Positions 20,741 to 33,695 are shown, counted from the stretch's first letter. The stretch: 64,000 nt of DNA from Telmatactis stephensoni (GCA_029948255.1 JALIZF010001912.1:1364001-1428000), one strand, 5' to 3'. Program-made: numbers and translations. Notes: generated by a model from the letters alone, not told the origin.

Positions 20741-20876
20741 TGCAATGGTTTAGTTTACCCGTAAAACTAAGGTCAACCTACTAGTTTGTAGTAGACTCTA
20801 AATCCATTATTTCTCTTGTTCTTTACCAACTAGTACTCACCAAATAGTCGTCTTTTTTTACGAGTTAAAGTGCAAC
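20741..20876. mobile_element. MITE with TA-flanked ends (member 3)
   Basis: Diverged relative of 8326-8483 with ends GGTTTAGTTTACCCGTAAA and the complement of TTTACGAGTTAAAGTGC; internal CTCTAAATCCA and GTTCTTTACCAACTAGTA are shared with that member. Confidence 0.55.
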
Positions 20877-21770
20877 TACACCAATTAAGACCACTCAAAC
20901 AAATTTCCATGTAAGTTATCTAATCACGGCTGAGTATATAAACTAATGAATCTCTAGAGAATTTCTAATATTTGGTTAAAAATGCATGTTTGCCAAATAC
21001 AGTAAGATTGAACAAGAAGCTTAGGCTGTAAGAACTTGCTACAAGTCCTCGGAAATTTGACTGAAATTTTGTTTTGGTGGCCTTGGTTGATGTATAGTCA
21101 CATTGTACATAAAATCACTCTAAAATAATTGCTAGCGATAGTGAAATTGGTATTGGAGTCATGTACAGAAAATCGCAGTTACCTTACAGCTAATTTTCGG
21201 TGATTTGTTGTAGGACACAAATGTCAGGATAGCGATCTAATAACGAAAAAAAACATAAAGACCCGTTGAAGAGCTCCAGTACTTTATTCAAGCTACATTA
21301 ATCTATACTAATCCTTATTTTGACTTTACGTCTAACATCTTATTTAAGCTAATTAGAATGAAAATTCGAATATAAAATTTGTACATATTCGATGCGCTCA
21401 ACTAGACTCAAAAGGGATAAATGTTGTGATTTGTTTGCGAGTTTTTATCGTAAAGATTACTAAACCAACTAAAGCTTTTACAGTTGCACGATTATATATA
21501 CAATAGATTCAATTCTGATTGGCTCACGCCGTCTGTAATTCGTATTAGTCATTGGCTAATTGTAGAAGGCCAACGCAAAGCCTTCATTGGCATCAATCAA
21601 AGCACATAGACTAGTAGAAAATCATGTGAAATAAAACTTTGGGATTTGCTTTTTTATGGACAATACGGCACATTCTGTGAATTAGAGTTAGAATTTTTAG
21701 AATTTCAGAGTTTTGTTTCTAATATATATGTAACTTGCAACTTCTACTAGTACACCCTGGTAGGAATAAG
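20877..21770. other. Receptor 2 distal 3' flank, nothing recognised
   Basis: About 21050-21370 corresponds to 9266-9490 after receptor 1. The remainder, up to the BEL/Pao remnant, holds no gene or repeat that I can identify. Confidence 0.5.
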
Positions 21771-23860
21771 CTAAGTTTCACAATGGACCTTATGTAGGTA
21801 CCATTGTGATTCTTGACGGTTATCTGGTTGGATGGACTTGGACGATTCTAGACATAGGCCACTGGTACGGTTGTCTTTCATGATGACGATATTTCCAAGC
21901 TTGAAGTTGCCTCCATTTGTTAAAGTCTTGGAATCCACATAAGTACTCTGTCGATCATATCTTACAGAAGAGTTGTACGAGCACAATTTCCATCGTTTTG
22001 GATGAGCTAATGGAAGCTGCATTGCGGCCTGACTTAGCATGACCTATGGCCTCGATTGGTCTACCAATGAGCAAGTGGCTTCGAGTGATTGGTGTGATTC
22101 CATCGTCGTTATTGGCGTCGAGGGTCAATGTAATAGGACGCGTGTTGAGACTTCCCTCAACTTGATGTAGCTTGGTCGTCAATTCTTCAAAGGCTAGCTT
22201 AAAGCTGTTGCCAACAATGCGTTTAAGATGGTACTTACAGGCTTACACTGTACTTACAGAGCCATAGTGTGGACCTGTAGGTGGACTAAAGAACCATTGG
22301 ATGTCTTGCGTTGAGCAGTGGTCAGTTATGGTTCCTTGAGGTGATTGCTGCTTGAGACTGTTGAAAAGTTCTTTCAGCTCCTTGTTTCCACGCGTAAACA
22401 GCGATCCATTGTCCTCCATATTTGTGATGGTGTTCCTCTTTTAGCGACAAATCGACGAAGGGCTGCAATGAACGCTTCTGTTGTCAGATCTGAAACTAGT
22501 TTTAGGTGACATGCCTTAATTTCCAAACCGACAAACACTGCGACATAGGTGTATCTGATGTATGTAGGCTTTTTCTGGGCACTGCCAATCGGCAAAGGCC
22601 TAGCATAGTCGACCGACACCCTGTGGTTGTAGAAGGATGGAGACACTCTTGCGGAAGGGACTTGACCCATTAGCTGAGTTGAGAACTTTGCGTCGGCATA
22701 TTGCACATATTGATGTGTTAGCTGTCTCACAACTCTGCGGGCCCCGATAATGTGAAACCGTAACGTTCTTGAAGTGATCTCAACATCTTAGGCCCTACAG
22801 GACACAAGTGTTTGTGTTCCTGTTGAAAGACGTGTGAGGCTAGATGATCTTTACCTTTGAATATCAAAGGTTTCATTTCTTAACATCTTTATATTTTTCT
22901 CATACCACTCCTATTTAACTCACCTGAATTGTCAACATTCCCCTTGAAAATTGATTATCATTTTGTATTATACCGCTTGACCGCCAGTGCTAGGATTAGC
23001 CATATTATATTAGCACTTAATAAACTGAAACGAAAACAGTGAATGTCTTGCTTCGTAGTCAAGACTTGATTGTGAGATTCTTCCGTCAACCATGAGGAAG
23101 CCATCGGAATCCAAGAACGGGTTGAATGGTTGAATCGAGTCACCTTTGCTTAGCTGTTTACTAGATCGTTAGTCAGACATATCAGCTACATTTGCAAGCT
23201 GCTTTATTTCTTTATCTGATGTGATATGCTTCGAAGGTCTTGAAGCAGTGGCTACCTTTGCTTATCCAATATTGAACCATAGAGCTGTCCGTGAGTGGTC
23301 GAACGTTGCAGCTGCAGACATCTTGAGAACGTCCTGGACGTACTTGAAGAGTCTTGCTAGAAGTTGCCCTCCATCTAGCTCAAGACGGGAAAAAATATTT
23401 CCTTCAATGGTGCAACTTTTGTTTTGGAGATGGCAATAGACAAATAAACTCCGCTGGCCGTGTCGACGCTGCGTAAGTAGGTATGCCGCAATATGGTCTC
23501 TCTCCTGCGTAGAGAACCTATAAGCTGTCTATTGACAATATTGGAGTGGACAGGTGCGTATCGGTGAGTTAGGGATTCGTAGTGAGGAAATTTGAGATAA
23601 CCCCTTTCTCCATGCAAATTTGCTAATCTTGTTCTATCTCAAGGGGGAGGGCTATTGCATTGTATCTGCTGTTCCCACAAGCGTTGGAAGTAGATGTCGA
23701 CAACTTGTGACACAGGAGATGAGACCTAATGGGTCAAATATCTTGGACGAATCTGATAGCATTATTCGTTTGGTGAGATCGATGTCCGGGACAGAATCTT
23801 CACGGGATGAGTTTTCAACAAGAGCGTGAAGCGTTTGGACGAACCAACATTCGTAGACGA
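21771..23860 (-). mobile_element. BEL/Pao retrotransposon pol, long degenerate remnant, copy 2
   Basis: Read from right to left on the minus strand the order is that of a BEL/Pao pol: a Pao peptidase-like region (about 23850-23650, LTKRIMLS then DPLG), an RNase H-like region (about 23610-23260, KVAPLKEIFF then LARLFKYVQ), a zinc-binding region (about 23130-23060), an integrase core (about 22870-22380, with VDYA, EAFIAALRRFVAKRGTPS), an integrase C-terminal part with SLNTRP and HLLIGRP (about 22170-22060), and a DUF5641-like end (about 22010-21775, GNIVIMKDN). Frameshifts and stops interrupt it, so it is inactive. The left edge of the segmental duplication (22933) falls inside this remnant. 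No LTRs were identified. Confidence 0.8.
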
Positions 23861-23869
23861 ATTTTTTTT

Positions 23870-25039
23870 CTCTTGACTTAAGTAAAGCTTTTGATTCAGT
23901 ACGTAGATCACAACATACTGTTGTCAAAACTTGAACACTATGGCATACGAGATATTGTTTATTAATGGTTTCGCTCTTATCTGTGTGACAGTAAGCAGTT
24001 TGTTTCAATCAATAATATCAACTCAGACTATACACGACTTTCATAATGGCCGCTGCTAATTAGCATAAATAGTGAAAAATTACTATTTCTGGAACTGTAT
24101 CAATTTGAAATTATTAAGATTGTTGATTTTGATAATTTGTGCAATTTTCAAAACAAAACATTAAATCCTTGACAAGATATGGGGATTTAAAATTCTGAAA
24201 ATGCACCAAAACGAGGCTACCAAGGCTTTTGGTCAAATTTACATACAAAACTCTCTATTTTTGACAGCGCATAACTTTTTTGATATTGAACCAAAAGTGA
24301 TAATATTTTCTGAAAATATTTGTCTTGAAGTAATTTCTCACATAGCATTGATAATTTCTTGCACAAGGCCCTCATTTTCTCTAATGGAAAAAACTGAATT
24401 ATGAAAGTGGTCTATTGCAGTGTTAGTTGTGGGGTTTCTCAAGGATCGGTTCTTGGCCCGCTTTTGTTCTTGTTGTATATTAATGACTTCAACAACTCTA
24501 CTAATGCTTTTGAATTTCATCTCTTTGCAGATGACACAAACATCTTTTGCAAAAACAAAAGTTTGCTATCTCTAGAAGCAACAGTTAACTATAATCTTAA
24601 AGCTGTTACTGATTGGCTAAATAGTCATCATCTTGCACGCTAAATGTCGACAAAAATAGTTTTGTCATTTTCCATCCTCAGCAAAAGAAAATATATTATA
24701 ATGAAAGAATTAAAAATGTTTGAAGCAGCACATTCAATACATGTTGCCTCCAAATTACGAAGAGGCTGTGGCCTTCTTAAAAAGCTTCGACCCTTTGTCA
24801 ATTCAAATTTACAATTTTATTATTCATTAATATTTCCATTCTTGACATATGAGCTGATAATTTGGGGAAATACGTACCCTACTTCTATTCCACCAATCGT
24901 AATTCTCCAGAAAATAATTATTAGAACCATGAATTTCTCTTCTTATGATGCTCATTCTATTCCAATTTTTAAAAACTTTAGTATTATCAAATTTACAGAC
25001 CTTATACATTATTACCAAAATTCTCTCTTTATGTTTTAA
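23870..25039 (+). mobile_element. LINE reverse transcriptase fragment interrupted by a small element, copy 2
   Basis: Same truncated reverse transcriptase as at 940-1726. Here it is split after ACTCAGACTAT by the 380-bp element at 24032-24411 and resumes as GVSQGSVLGPLLFLLYINDF (about 24428-24487) and FADDTN (about 24523). The reading frame is already broken in both copies, so the insertion did not inactivate it. Confidence 0.85.
24032..24411. mobile_element. 380-bp MITE present only in duplication copy 2
   Basis: Comparison with the empty site at 1099-1102 gives the exact gain. The element begins ACACGACTTTCATAAT and ends ATTATGAAAGTGGT, imperfect inverted ends of about 14 bp, and is flanked by CTAT on both sides (24028-24031 and 24412-24415). 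A 2-bp TA duplication is an alternative reading. It has no coding capacity and its superfamily is not certain. Confidence 0.8.
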
Positions 25040-26069
25040 TATTCTATTCAAAGAAATTACCTTGTGCATTTGAAAATTTCTGCACCTCAGTCAGTAATGT
25101 TCATAATTACAATACAAGGTTGGCTTCTAAAAATTTTTTTTACATTCCTCCCGCTAGGACAAACTATGCTAAATTCAGTATAAGAGTTATGAGGCAAAAA
25201 TCTGGAATTCAATACCTTATAAGTTCAAGGATTGCTCGAAATACAAATTTAAACGACTTCTGAGAAAAATGATCTTATAAAGAATTATTGGTTTGCTGAA
25301 TTAATTTAATATTGAAACTTTGGGTTGTTTTATCTTCAATTAAAATAGAGTAAATTGTATTTATTGTAGAGTATAATTGTATAAGTATAATTGTATTTAT
25401 ATTTATTTATAGATTTGTGTGTACTTCAATTACACAACCTTTTTCCCTTTTTCATGTCAAAGTTTTAATATTCTATTAATATAAGTGTATATTTTTCATA
25501 ACGTATTTATTGAATGTACATCATTTTGTGTGTATTTGTATATTGTGTGACATCATACCTATGAGAATTTTTGTATTTGATTATATGAACGTTATTCAGA
25601 ACTTTTTTCACTACAATAATCAGTTTTCTATACTTTGAGTTTATTCTCTGACCTTCAAATTAATTAATTCTCTTAATGATCAATCTTTTTATGTTAACTA
25701 CTAGATTAGCTCTGCTATTTAGTTGACATTCACCATTGTAAGTCCGTTTTAATTTGTATATATTTGTAGATATTGTACAAAAAATGGTGCGAATAAACGA
25801 AACATTTCAATTAGCACCCAACCGAAGATTGTTTGGACAGAACGTGTTTTTTGGTCTCAATATGATTGTAGTTTTTAGAATCTCGGGAAACACATCCATA
25901 CCTGTCAATTGGTTTTGACATATTGAATTCCGGATCAGCTAACTGCAGAGATTCTGGGTTTGGCAATAGTGGTTTTGGACTGAAGTCGCAACCTCGTTCC
26001 CAGGCCCTTTTCCTTTGTGAGGAGAGGAAGCACACTTGCTGAGACTTGATTAAGGAAACCGACTAAGGA

Positions 26070-26340
26070 AAGTCTTTCTGATTAGCCTGGCCCTATCTCA
26101 ACTTGTAGAACCAACTCTTGCTTAGCTTGTAAAAAGCTGTTGTTCAAAGTATAATAGACGGGTTGTCAGAACACAGGTGATCCCTAGAAAGTCCCTCGTA
26201 ACATTGAATTCAGAGGTAGTTTTGATTTCGATTTCAACTTAAACAACAGCGTCGTACACGTGTTAACACGCAGTTACGACGCTTGCTTGCTTACCTGGGC
26301 ACTGCGCATCTTGAAACCGACATCAAAAGTACCTCTGAAC
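26070..26340. repeat. Interspersed repeat with decayed hairpin (26211-26337), copy 2
   Basis: Counterpart of 2740-3050. The hairpin is damaged: the left arm has lost about 15 bases after GATTTCAA and the right arm has substitutions, so the structure shrinks from 144 to 127 bp. This is one of the clearest local differences between the duplication copies. Confidence 0.75.
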
Positions 26341-26677
26341 ACAATTTTCAAACTTTATTGGGCTACAAAAAAAGCATGATTTTTCATAGTTTCAATTATA
26401 ATAACTTTCAAAAATTAAAATTAATGTTTAAAATAATTTTTCTTGGCCTGTCAATCAAGCTGCGCGCCTAACCTTGCATGAAGAAACAGTCTTCCGTTTA
26501 AAGAGATGGCTTATTGCCTTGGTCTTGGTAGTCGTAATTGCTGCGATTCTTTCTGTTAGTATATGTAATAGGACTCCATGCTGTCCAATTTGAAAAAAAA
26601 GTGGAAGAAAATTGCGAGGACTACCAAAATTGCACTCTGCTCGCAGGGTAGTTATCTAGGTCTACTCCGGCCCTAAA

Positions 26678-26809
26678 ATCGCCTAATATCGCTTAATATC
26701 GCCTAATATCGCCCAAGATCGCTCAATATCGCCCAAGATAGAGCGTCAACTCGAAATGGCTAAAATTTCCCAATATCGCCTAAGATCGCCCAAGATCGCC
26801 CAAGTAGGC
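26678..26809. repeat. Short tandem repeat, about 10 bp (ATCGCCYAAK), copy 2
   Basis: Copy of the array at 3377-3508, with the same split arrangement and essentially the same sequence. Confidence 0.8.
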
Positions 26810-27189
26810 CTTTATCTCAGTTAAAACCGTTTGAAAAAAGAACAACAACTAAATAACTTGCCTGGTTGATTTTGACTGAATATTTGCATGCAAACTACCT
26901 CAAGCTCAATAAACTTTACTCATAGCCAAAAATGAGAACTACTTTATTACGTACTAATTCATTATCTTATTTCAGTCTTGATGAGATTGAACAGCCGATA
27001 AGATTTTCTCAAAAGGCTTGATCCTAATCGTTGTATATCGGTAAAACAGGAACCAACATAAAACATCCGCCCCGTATCAAACAATTGTATGTCGTTCGTT
27101 GGGGTTCCTGTGTATTTTCATTGGGTTGCCTGTGCACCCACTTGCGAGGTAGCTAAGCCAAAATGGTCGACAGGATATTGTTGAAGTGT

Positions 27190-27954
27190 TTATTCTCTAC
27201 AATTTCTGCAAGTTTCAAGCCAAAATCTTAACATTAAGAGGCAAAAAACATCAAAAAAACATTTACACGGACTTCCATATAAGGTAAGATGCCCAAATAT
27301 GGAATGAGAAACGAACGACACATTTCTATTGTCAATTCTTTGATATCCATTGCCATCAAAACACTTGACGAATTTGACAGATATCGTACAGAATGGTTTC
27401 TGACGAGAAAAGCTAGAGATTTCAACCTCTAGTCATCGTCTACCGAACAGCCAGGTTGATTTCAAATATAGAGAGAGTCTCTCAAATTCTTTATTATAAT
27501 CATCTAACTGCTTGGAATAGCGTTGAAAATCTTCTTGGTCATGCAGTCTACTATCTTGTCTATCTTAACGATTGAATCACAGGCTTACCAATCTCAATAT
27601 GAGTGGAAGCAGTTATATGGGCTTCCTGTGTTATCTGAATGACCGTTAATCAACGACGCTCGAATTTCGCACAGCTTTGTCCCCTTTTTGTGATATTTTT
27701 CCAATAATAATAAAGATTATGAGTTATATAAGGGTTTGCGTTGTGTAACAGCGGTATTCGGCCTTCCTTTTTCGGGAGATTATTTGAAGTCACAGGCTTT
27801 CCTTGAAATTTATCAATTTTGCTTAGGAGAGACTGTATTATCAGTCCAGCACTCCTCGGACATATGGAAGTACGGTACAGTTACGGGACAAAAAATTGTA
27901 CCGTACAGACCCCCCTTGGGGGAGCCTCCCTCTATAATACTCTATAATTTTTAA
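27190..27954. other. Upstream region of receptor 3, copy of 3886-4650
   Basis: Holds the duplicate of the short element (27190-27390) and of the candidate receptor promoter (about 27864-27954, ACCGTACAGACCC then CTCTATAATACTCTATAAT). Short open frames are the same as in copy 1 and have no family features. Confidence 0.4.
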
Positions 27955-28665
27955 TAGGTATGCGCGGCACTAAAGGATATAGGTTTGGAAAGGATTTTGG
28001 TCTTAAAAAGGGTACAATTTTAAAGGGGTACTTGGATGAGAATAAATTAAAATTGGAAGTGAATTGAAACTTAGTCAAACGTATCAAGAGATTTTAGAGA
28101 TTTTTACAATAATGTATGATCACATATATACTATTACATATATACACAAGAGATTTTAAAGATTTTTACAATAATTAGAAATAAGAGTCTTCAGCTTATT
28201 TGTGAATGCTATGTATGAAAAACGTTTGACAATTTCTTGTAATTATCCAGTGAATTAAAAATGGTTGGGCCTTGATATTTCAAAGAAAATTGGCAAAGAT
28301 TGGGCCGTACAGAGGGTACCTGTATTAAAGATTTGGTTATTCAAAGTAAACATACCTTGGAATTTTTCAGGAAGATATTTGTTTTTATAGGAAAACATAA
28401 ATTGACCTATTTTGCAGTTTTCGAATATCATGCATGAGATTTCATTAGATACAAATTATTAAATACTGGATCAGTATGGGCACAAAAACCACTCTTACTA
28501 ATGATCCTGACAATTCGTTTTTGTAAAATCACCAGTCGTTTTTTGAAAACCTCGCGGTTTTAAGATTGTGTGTTTTTATTATTTTTCAGACAATTATATC
28601 AGTATGATAGAGCAAGACTAAAAGAATCCTTGTTATAAAGAAAAGCCGCCAGGATCTTTTTAGCC

Positions 28666-29802
28666 ATGAATAACACAACACATCCACCACCAGATCTCAC
28701 TGAATTTTATATCAACGAGAAGATTAGGCTGACTCTTATGGTCGCGTCAGTGGTAGCAGGTTTGGTAGGAAACGCACTGGTCGTCTTTATTATTCGGACG
28801 AAGAAAATACGCAGAACGAACGATGACATTTTTCTCTTAAATCTGGCTTGCGCCGATTTTATGAACATCGCTTTGGACACTGGTAGATTTGTAGTCCACC
28901 TCAGCTATCTTCGGGATGATCGCGGCTATCCGCCGGATAAAACTCTTATGTGGTGTAAGATATTCTGGCCATTGTTAACAGTTCCGTTTTGTGCAGGGGT
29001 TTACACCATCACTGCCATGTCCATACACAGATGTTGGGTTATCCTCAATCCTTTCAAGCAAAAGATAAGACGACTATGGATCACTCTGATTGTCCTAAGT
29101 ACGTGGGTTATCCCTGTTATCATCTATCTTCCTGTTAGCATCACATCAGTCAACGATGGTTGGTTATGTCTAAAAAAAGGATGGTCCAAGCTAGATGAAA
29201 AAGCCTTCTCTATTTTCACGCTCATAATTCAGTACCCACTACCTCTGCTCGTGATCATGATTGCCTACATCAACATCGGCATTTATCTGAAAAGAACCAG
29301 AGTTCCAAAACATGAGAGTGTTGTTTACAAGGGTACGACGCGTACTCGTCCAGGAGATGAATCTCGGAAAGACAGCATCGCCATGGCCAAGACGGTTGGT
29401 GCTATTGTTCTCCTGTTTTTTGTCCTGTTGCTCCCATTACAAATGTGTAAAGTGTTTTACCAATTTGGAATCACGGAAATCTGGGTATATGCCTTGTGGG
29501 ACTACGGAGACGTACTGTTATCCCTTCACAGTGCCATAAACCCGTATCTCTACACCATCCTTACGCCATACTATCGCCAACGTATTTTTTCGTGGTATAG
29601 AAGAGGTAGGAGGGGGTCAGGCGTAAGTACAACTCAAGGAACTCGGAGCCGGAACCGTACCTGTAGTTATTCGCCAAGCTGCCAGACCAACGAGATCGAA
29701 CTGAATGGAATAGATGCCACTAAAAGTGACAAGGCCAAGAAGCCAAAAGAACAAGAAAAAGAAAAGGACTCGAATGCCCATGGTTATGACATCAAGCTAT
29801 GA
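28666..29802 (+). CDS. Class A G-protein-coupled receptor, receptor gene 3
   Basis: A 378-residue single-exon receptor, identical to receptor 1 except for L137 in place of V137 (CTA at 29074-29076 against GTA at 5770-5772). Leucine is also found in receptors 2 and 4, so it is the ancestral state. All structural points given for receptor 1 apply: C97/C168, HRC 121-123, L255 where most class A receptors have tryptophan, NPYLY 292-296 and a DIKL end. Upstream and downstream flanks are those of copy 2 of the segmental duplication. If both copies are real and expressed, dosage is doubled for the same receptor. Confidence 0.95.
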   Translation: MNNTTHPPPDLTEFYINEKIRLTLMVASVVAGLVGNALVVFIIRTKKIRRTNDDIFLLNLACADFMNIALDTGRFVVHLSYLRDDRGYPPDKTLMWCKIFWPLLTVPFCAGVYTITAMSIHRCWVILNPFKQKIRRLWITLIVLSTWVIPVIIYLPVSITSVNDGWLCLKKGWSKLDEKAFSIFTLIIQYPLPLLVIMIAYINIGIYLKRTRVPKHESVVYKGTTRTRPGDESRKDSIAMAKTVGAIVLLFFVLLLPLQMCKVFYQFGITEIWVYALWDYGDVLLSLHSAINPYLYTILTPYYRQRIFSWYRRGRRGSGVSTTQGTRSRNRTCSYSPSCQTNEIELNGIDATKSDKAKKPKEQEKEKDSNAHGYDIKL

Positions 29803-30179
29803 ACAAGACTAGAAAACATGAACAATGCAATACTAAATGAAATACGCAAGAACAATCGCCAGTCCATGCAAAATGACTTTGCACTAGCTGTGGCTGGTGG
29901 AACTATGCACCAATACAATTGCTCATCCGCTAGTTGTTGTCGGTTTACATTTAATTAGTCATGACCATGAAATAAGTAAACTGTAGACTACTGCCCGTTT
30001 TCTACAATAGGAAATATCTAGGAAATAGCATTTTCCTATGATAGGAAATATCTTGGAAATATCTAGGAAAATTCCTATAATAGGAAAATGCAATTTCCTA
30101 GATATTTCCTTGATAATTCCTATCACAGGTAATGAGCAAAAATTTCCAGTGGAAGTGGAAGCAGTGGTAACAACAGCAA

Positions 30180-30316
30180 GGCCTGGTTGTACGAAGCTTG
30201 GATAAAGTTATCCACCGGATAAGAGTTATCCGCTGTATAGATTTTGTACAGATTTTATGCGCTGGATAAGGATTTATCCGCTGGATAGCGCTATTCACCC
30301 TTCGTACAACCGGCCC
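30180..30316. mobile_element. Small TIR element (GGTTGTACGAAG ends), copy 2
   Basis: Duplicate of 6876-7012 with the same ends and position relative to the receptor. Confidence 0.75.
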
Positions 30317-30415
30317 CTGATGAAGAAGTATAAATAGTATTAGTATAAACCTACTGACGCGGTCTATCACACATGCGGCATTTTGATTGGCTACTCTACT
30401 AGAGGTCTAATTTGT

Positions 30416-31158
30416 GTAATACCATGATCACCTCGGGATCTATTGTTTTTGGAGGGACGTTTAATCGCTAACATCCCTCCCTCATGAATAGAAAGAGGGA
30501 AAATTAGTTCTAATATTCCCTCATTAATTATGAATGAGGGATGATTAGAACTAATCGTCCCTCATCCATAATTAATGAGGGACGATTAGAACTAATCGTC
30601 CCTCATGTTATTCATGAGGTACAGTCCCTCATATATCAATCATCGGGACGATCGGGACAACTTTGCACGCTGTCCCGAAACTCTATAACTTTCTAACGCA
30701 CCGATACCTCTTACCACTGCACACTCTTACGCGTGTGGGATCTATGCATTCTATTTTGCGCATGGGCATAACGAAGCAAAGAAAGCATTATGAAAAACAA
30801 TTTAGCTTTCGAATTGATTAACAACCTATAAATACTTGTTCATTGTAAGTATATAACAAAGAAATCTATTTTCGAAAGTCCCCAGAGAACAGGGTTACGC
30901 ACAATTGGTAAAAGAATTGTATAATATTTTCAAGTTTTGGATGAACAAACAGCGAAGTATATTTTCGTTTATTTCCTCGGTGATCATGGTATTACAAAGT
31001 AATACCATGACTTCTTCGGGATATTAGTGATTAAATGTCCCCTCAGCCTCGGGAGGTTTAGTAAAAGTCCCTCGGCCTACGGCCTCGGGACTTCCACTAA
31101 ACCTCCCTCGGCTTCGGGGACATTTAATCACTAATATCCCTCAGGGTCATGGTATTAC
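30416..31158. mobile_element. Palindromic GTAATACCATG elements, copy 2
   Basis: Duplicate of the pair at 7112-7691 and 7695-7854: a 580-bp element (30416-30995) followed three bases later by a 160-bp hairpin (30999-31158). Confidence 0.8.
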
Positions 31159-31272
31159 TTATAAATATGGCGGATCAAAACCCTGAACTGCGTTTTGCAG
31201 TGATGTCTCAGGATTTTATCGATAATTTACATCCCTTTATTTGACCGATTAGTAGGTTTATACTAAAACAAT

Positions 31273-31787
31273 TAGACCTCGAAGACAAATGGACCTTCGG
31301 TCTCATGGGCTTCTGACTCGTAATCCATTCATCTTCGTGGTCTAATACTCCAGTTTCGAGTTCATTTTGCTCAGCTTTTATAGTCTCAACACCGCGTAAT
31401 ATATTCTTTTGTGTTCAAGTCATTAACCCTTGGGAATAAATGGAATGTCGAAATGAACATAGCAAATGCTATAGAATTCCTCTGGGGTTTGCATGATTTC
31501 TTTGAATATGTCACATCTAATCGAGGCTAACGCTGAGCAACACAGAACTCGAAACTGGAGTATTGTTAAATGCATGGTGGTGGTGGTGGTTGTAGTGATA
31601 GTATACTGATAGTGATGATGCTTTATAATAGAGTGATTTTATTTAATCCGTGAAAAAAATTGGCAACCAAATAGTTAGTAGTAGTCTCTAAATCCAATGT
31701 TTTCTTTTGTTCTTTGCCAACTAGTATACTCACTAATTAATTAATCATGCATCTTTTTTTTTGCGGATTTACTTAAATAAAATCGCT
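31273..31787. mobile_element. Inverted-repeat elements and MITE, copy 2
   Basis: Duplicate of the small inverted repeats at 7969-8261 (here 31273-31565) and of the TA-flanked MITE 8326-8483 (here 31630-31787). Confidence 0.6.
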
Positions 31788-31833
31788 ATATAGCATTCAT
31801 CTACATTTCGAAACACCCGACTTGCTAAAGGCG

Positions 31834-32225
31834 AGTACACGATGTAAATTTTCTTGCAATTTGCAATGCAATGCTGACAAAAGCAGAACATTGCAAGTTG
31901 CTGGCAAGATGTCAGACGCTCACAATTCTCTTCGCAACTCGCAACCCAACTCTTTCTTGACCTTCGAAAAAACAGATATATCCGTGGTCACTACGTTCTG
32001 ATTGGTCATTTGCGACAGGGATTGCATTGCAGGTTGCTGGATAGATGTTTCACGCTGCAACGTGCTTCGCAACGTTGCAAAAGTAGAAACTCATTTAACT
32101 TTTTCTGCAACTTGCAACGTTGCATTGCAAGTTGCAGAGAGGGGTGTTACATGCGTAATCTCTTCTGCATCTTGCAACGCAACGGCGTTGCATTGCAAGT
32201 TGCAAGAAAAATTGCGCATCAATTC
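31834..32225. repeat. Palindromic GCAACTTGCAAC-rich region, copy 2
   Basis: Duplicate of 8530-8925 with small indels that change the apparent reading frames, supporting the view that no protein is encoded. Confidence 0.65.
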
Positions 32226-32333
32226 AGCCGCCATATTTCTCCGCGCTCGAGTGGCTGCGACGATAGCATCCATCTAGTAGTGGTGGCAGTGGCGGTGGAA
32301 GACAAGTGGTAGTTGTGGTGGTAGTGGTAGAAT

Positions 32334-32470
32334 AGTGATTTCATTTTAACCCGTGAAAAAAAGACTGATGACTATCTAATGAGTTGACAAAGAACAAAAA
32401 ACAATGGTTTTGAAGTCTACCACTGAGTGTTAGTCTGCCAATTTTTTCACGGTTAAAATAAAACCACACT
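32334..32470. mobile_element. MITE with TA-flanked ends, copy 2 of member 2
   Basis: Duplicate of 9032-9167. Confidence 0.6.
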
Positions 32471-32920
32471 GTAGTGGTTATAGAAGTAGTGATGGTAGTG
32501 AATGTGGGAGTAGTGGTGGTGGTGGTAATGTTACTGATGGTGGTAACTATGGTAATTCTTTTTTCTTTTCTTCATCATGGGTCACAGTGCAACAAATGAA
32601 ATTTTTTGGGGGTGGCCTTGGTGGTTGATGTATAGTCACATTGTAAATAATATGTCGGGATCGATAAGGGTTTTAATAACAAGAAAAATAAAACAAGGGA
32701 CCTGTTGAAGAGCTTCAGCACTTCAAGCTACCTTAATCTACACGAAATCTTTTTTGATTGTACCTCTAAATATGTATTAAGCTAATTACAATAAAAATTC
32801 GGGGATATTATTTGGGCTGATCGTCTTTCCATCCCATAGTCCATTTTGCTCGGCCTACAACGGTGTGCAAAATAGTTGAGACACTGTCCTCTCAAATGGA
32901 CACAACGTTATTTAATTCCC

Positions 32921-33244
32921 ACCATGCAGGTCCTGACATGGGTATTTCGAAATCCCCCCTCCCTCCCCTCTCCCCAAACACAATGTTGATTGGGACGGGT
33001 CTTGGACCTAGCCAGAATCCCCAAAGCCTACTCAACATTCATGAGCATACCATTGCATTGGATTGGAATGGTTATTGTGGCTTAGACTCTTTCTGAATCC
33101 AAGGCCGAATCCCGAGCTGGGGGCGGAAAAACGCTCCTCCCCCAACAAATTTTCATTGACCCATGCAATGGAGTAATGATCTGGATTGCAAACGTCAGAG
33201 TGACTTGCATTTGGATTCTAGAGTTTGATAAGGATTGAGTGTAT
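32921..33244. other. About 321 bp present in copy 2 but absent from copy 1
   Basis: Copy 1 passes directly from TTTAATTCC to CGTGGACGAG near 9600-9615. The extra DNA here includes a C-rich run (CCCCCCTCCCTCCCC) and ends in words like the R unit (TTTGGATTCTAGAG, GATTGAGTGTAT), so a deletion in copy 1 within an R-type repeat is at least as likely as an insertion. No clean target duplication is seen. Confidence 0.6.
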
Positions 33245-33316
33245 CGTGGACGAGTTATTCAATTTTTCTCGGTAACGCAACGGACATAAAATATTAACCA
33301 TCTATGGTTACGAGTG

Positions 33317-33695
33317 TTACGTACTCCTCCCCCCTGAAATTTAAACTATTTTCTTAAATAAAGTACTGATCTGGGTTCTAGATATAATACTGACTTCGAA
33401 TCTAAAGTCTGGTAATAATTAAGTGTATTCTACTTGAGTTATTTCAATTTTTCTCTGCCGGCTAGAGCGCTATTAGTAATCTACGGTGGCCCACAGGGGC
33501 AAAACAAAATGCAAAATGCCTTTGAAAACACAACAAAGTTTTATGGAACACAACAATCTTTCACAGAACACAATAAAGTCTCGTGGAACACAACAATCTT
33601 TCACTAAACACAACAAAGTTTCGTGGAACACAACAATCTCTCACAGAACACAACAAAGTTTCACAGTACACAAGTCTTTCACAAGCAACTAAAAT
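33317..33695. repeat. R unit followed by the TACGGTGGCC 20-bp array, copy 2
   Basis: Duplicate of 9684-10060: an R unit at 33317-33478, then the element starting TACGGTGGCCCACAGGGGCA at 33482 with 20-bp AACACAACA repeats. Sequence changes shift the apparent protein frames. Confidence 0.7.
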
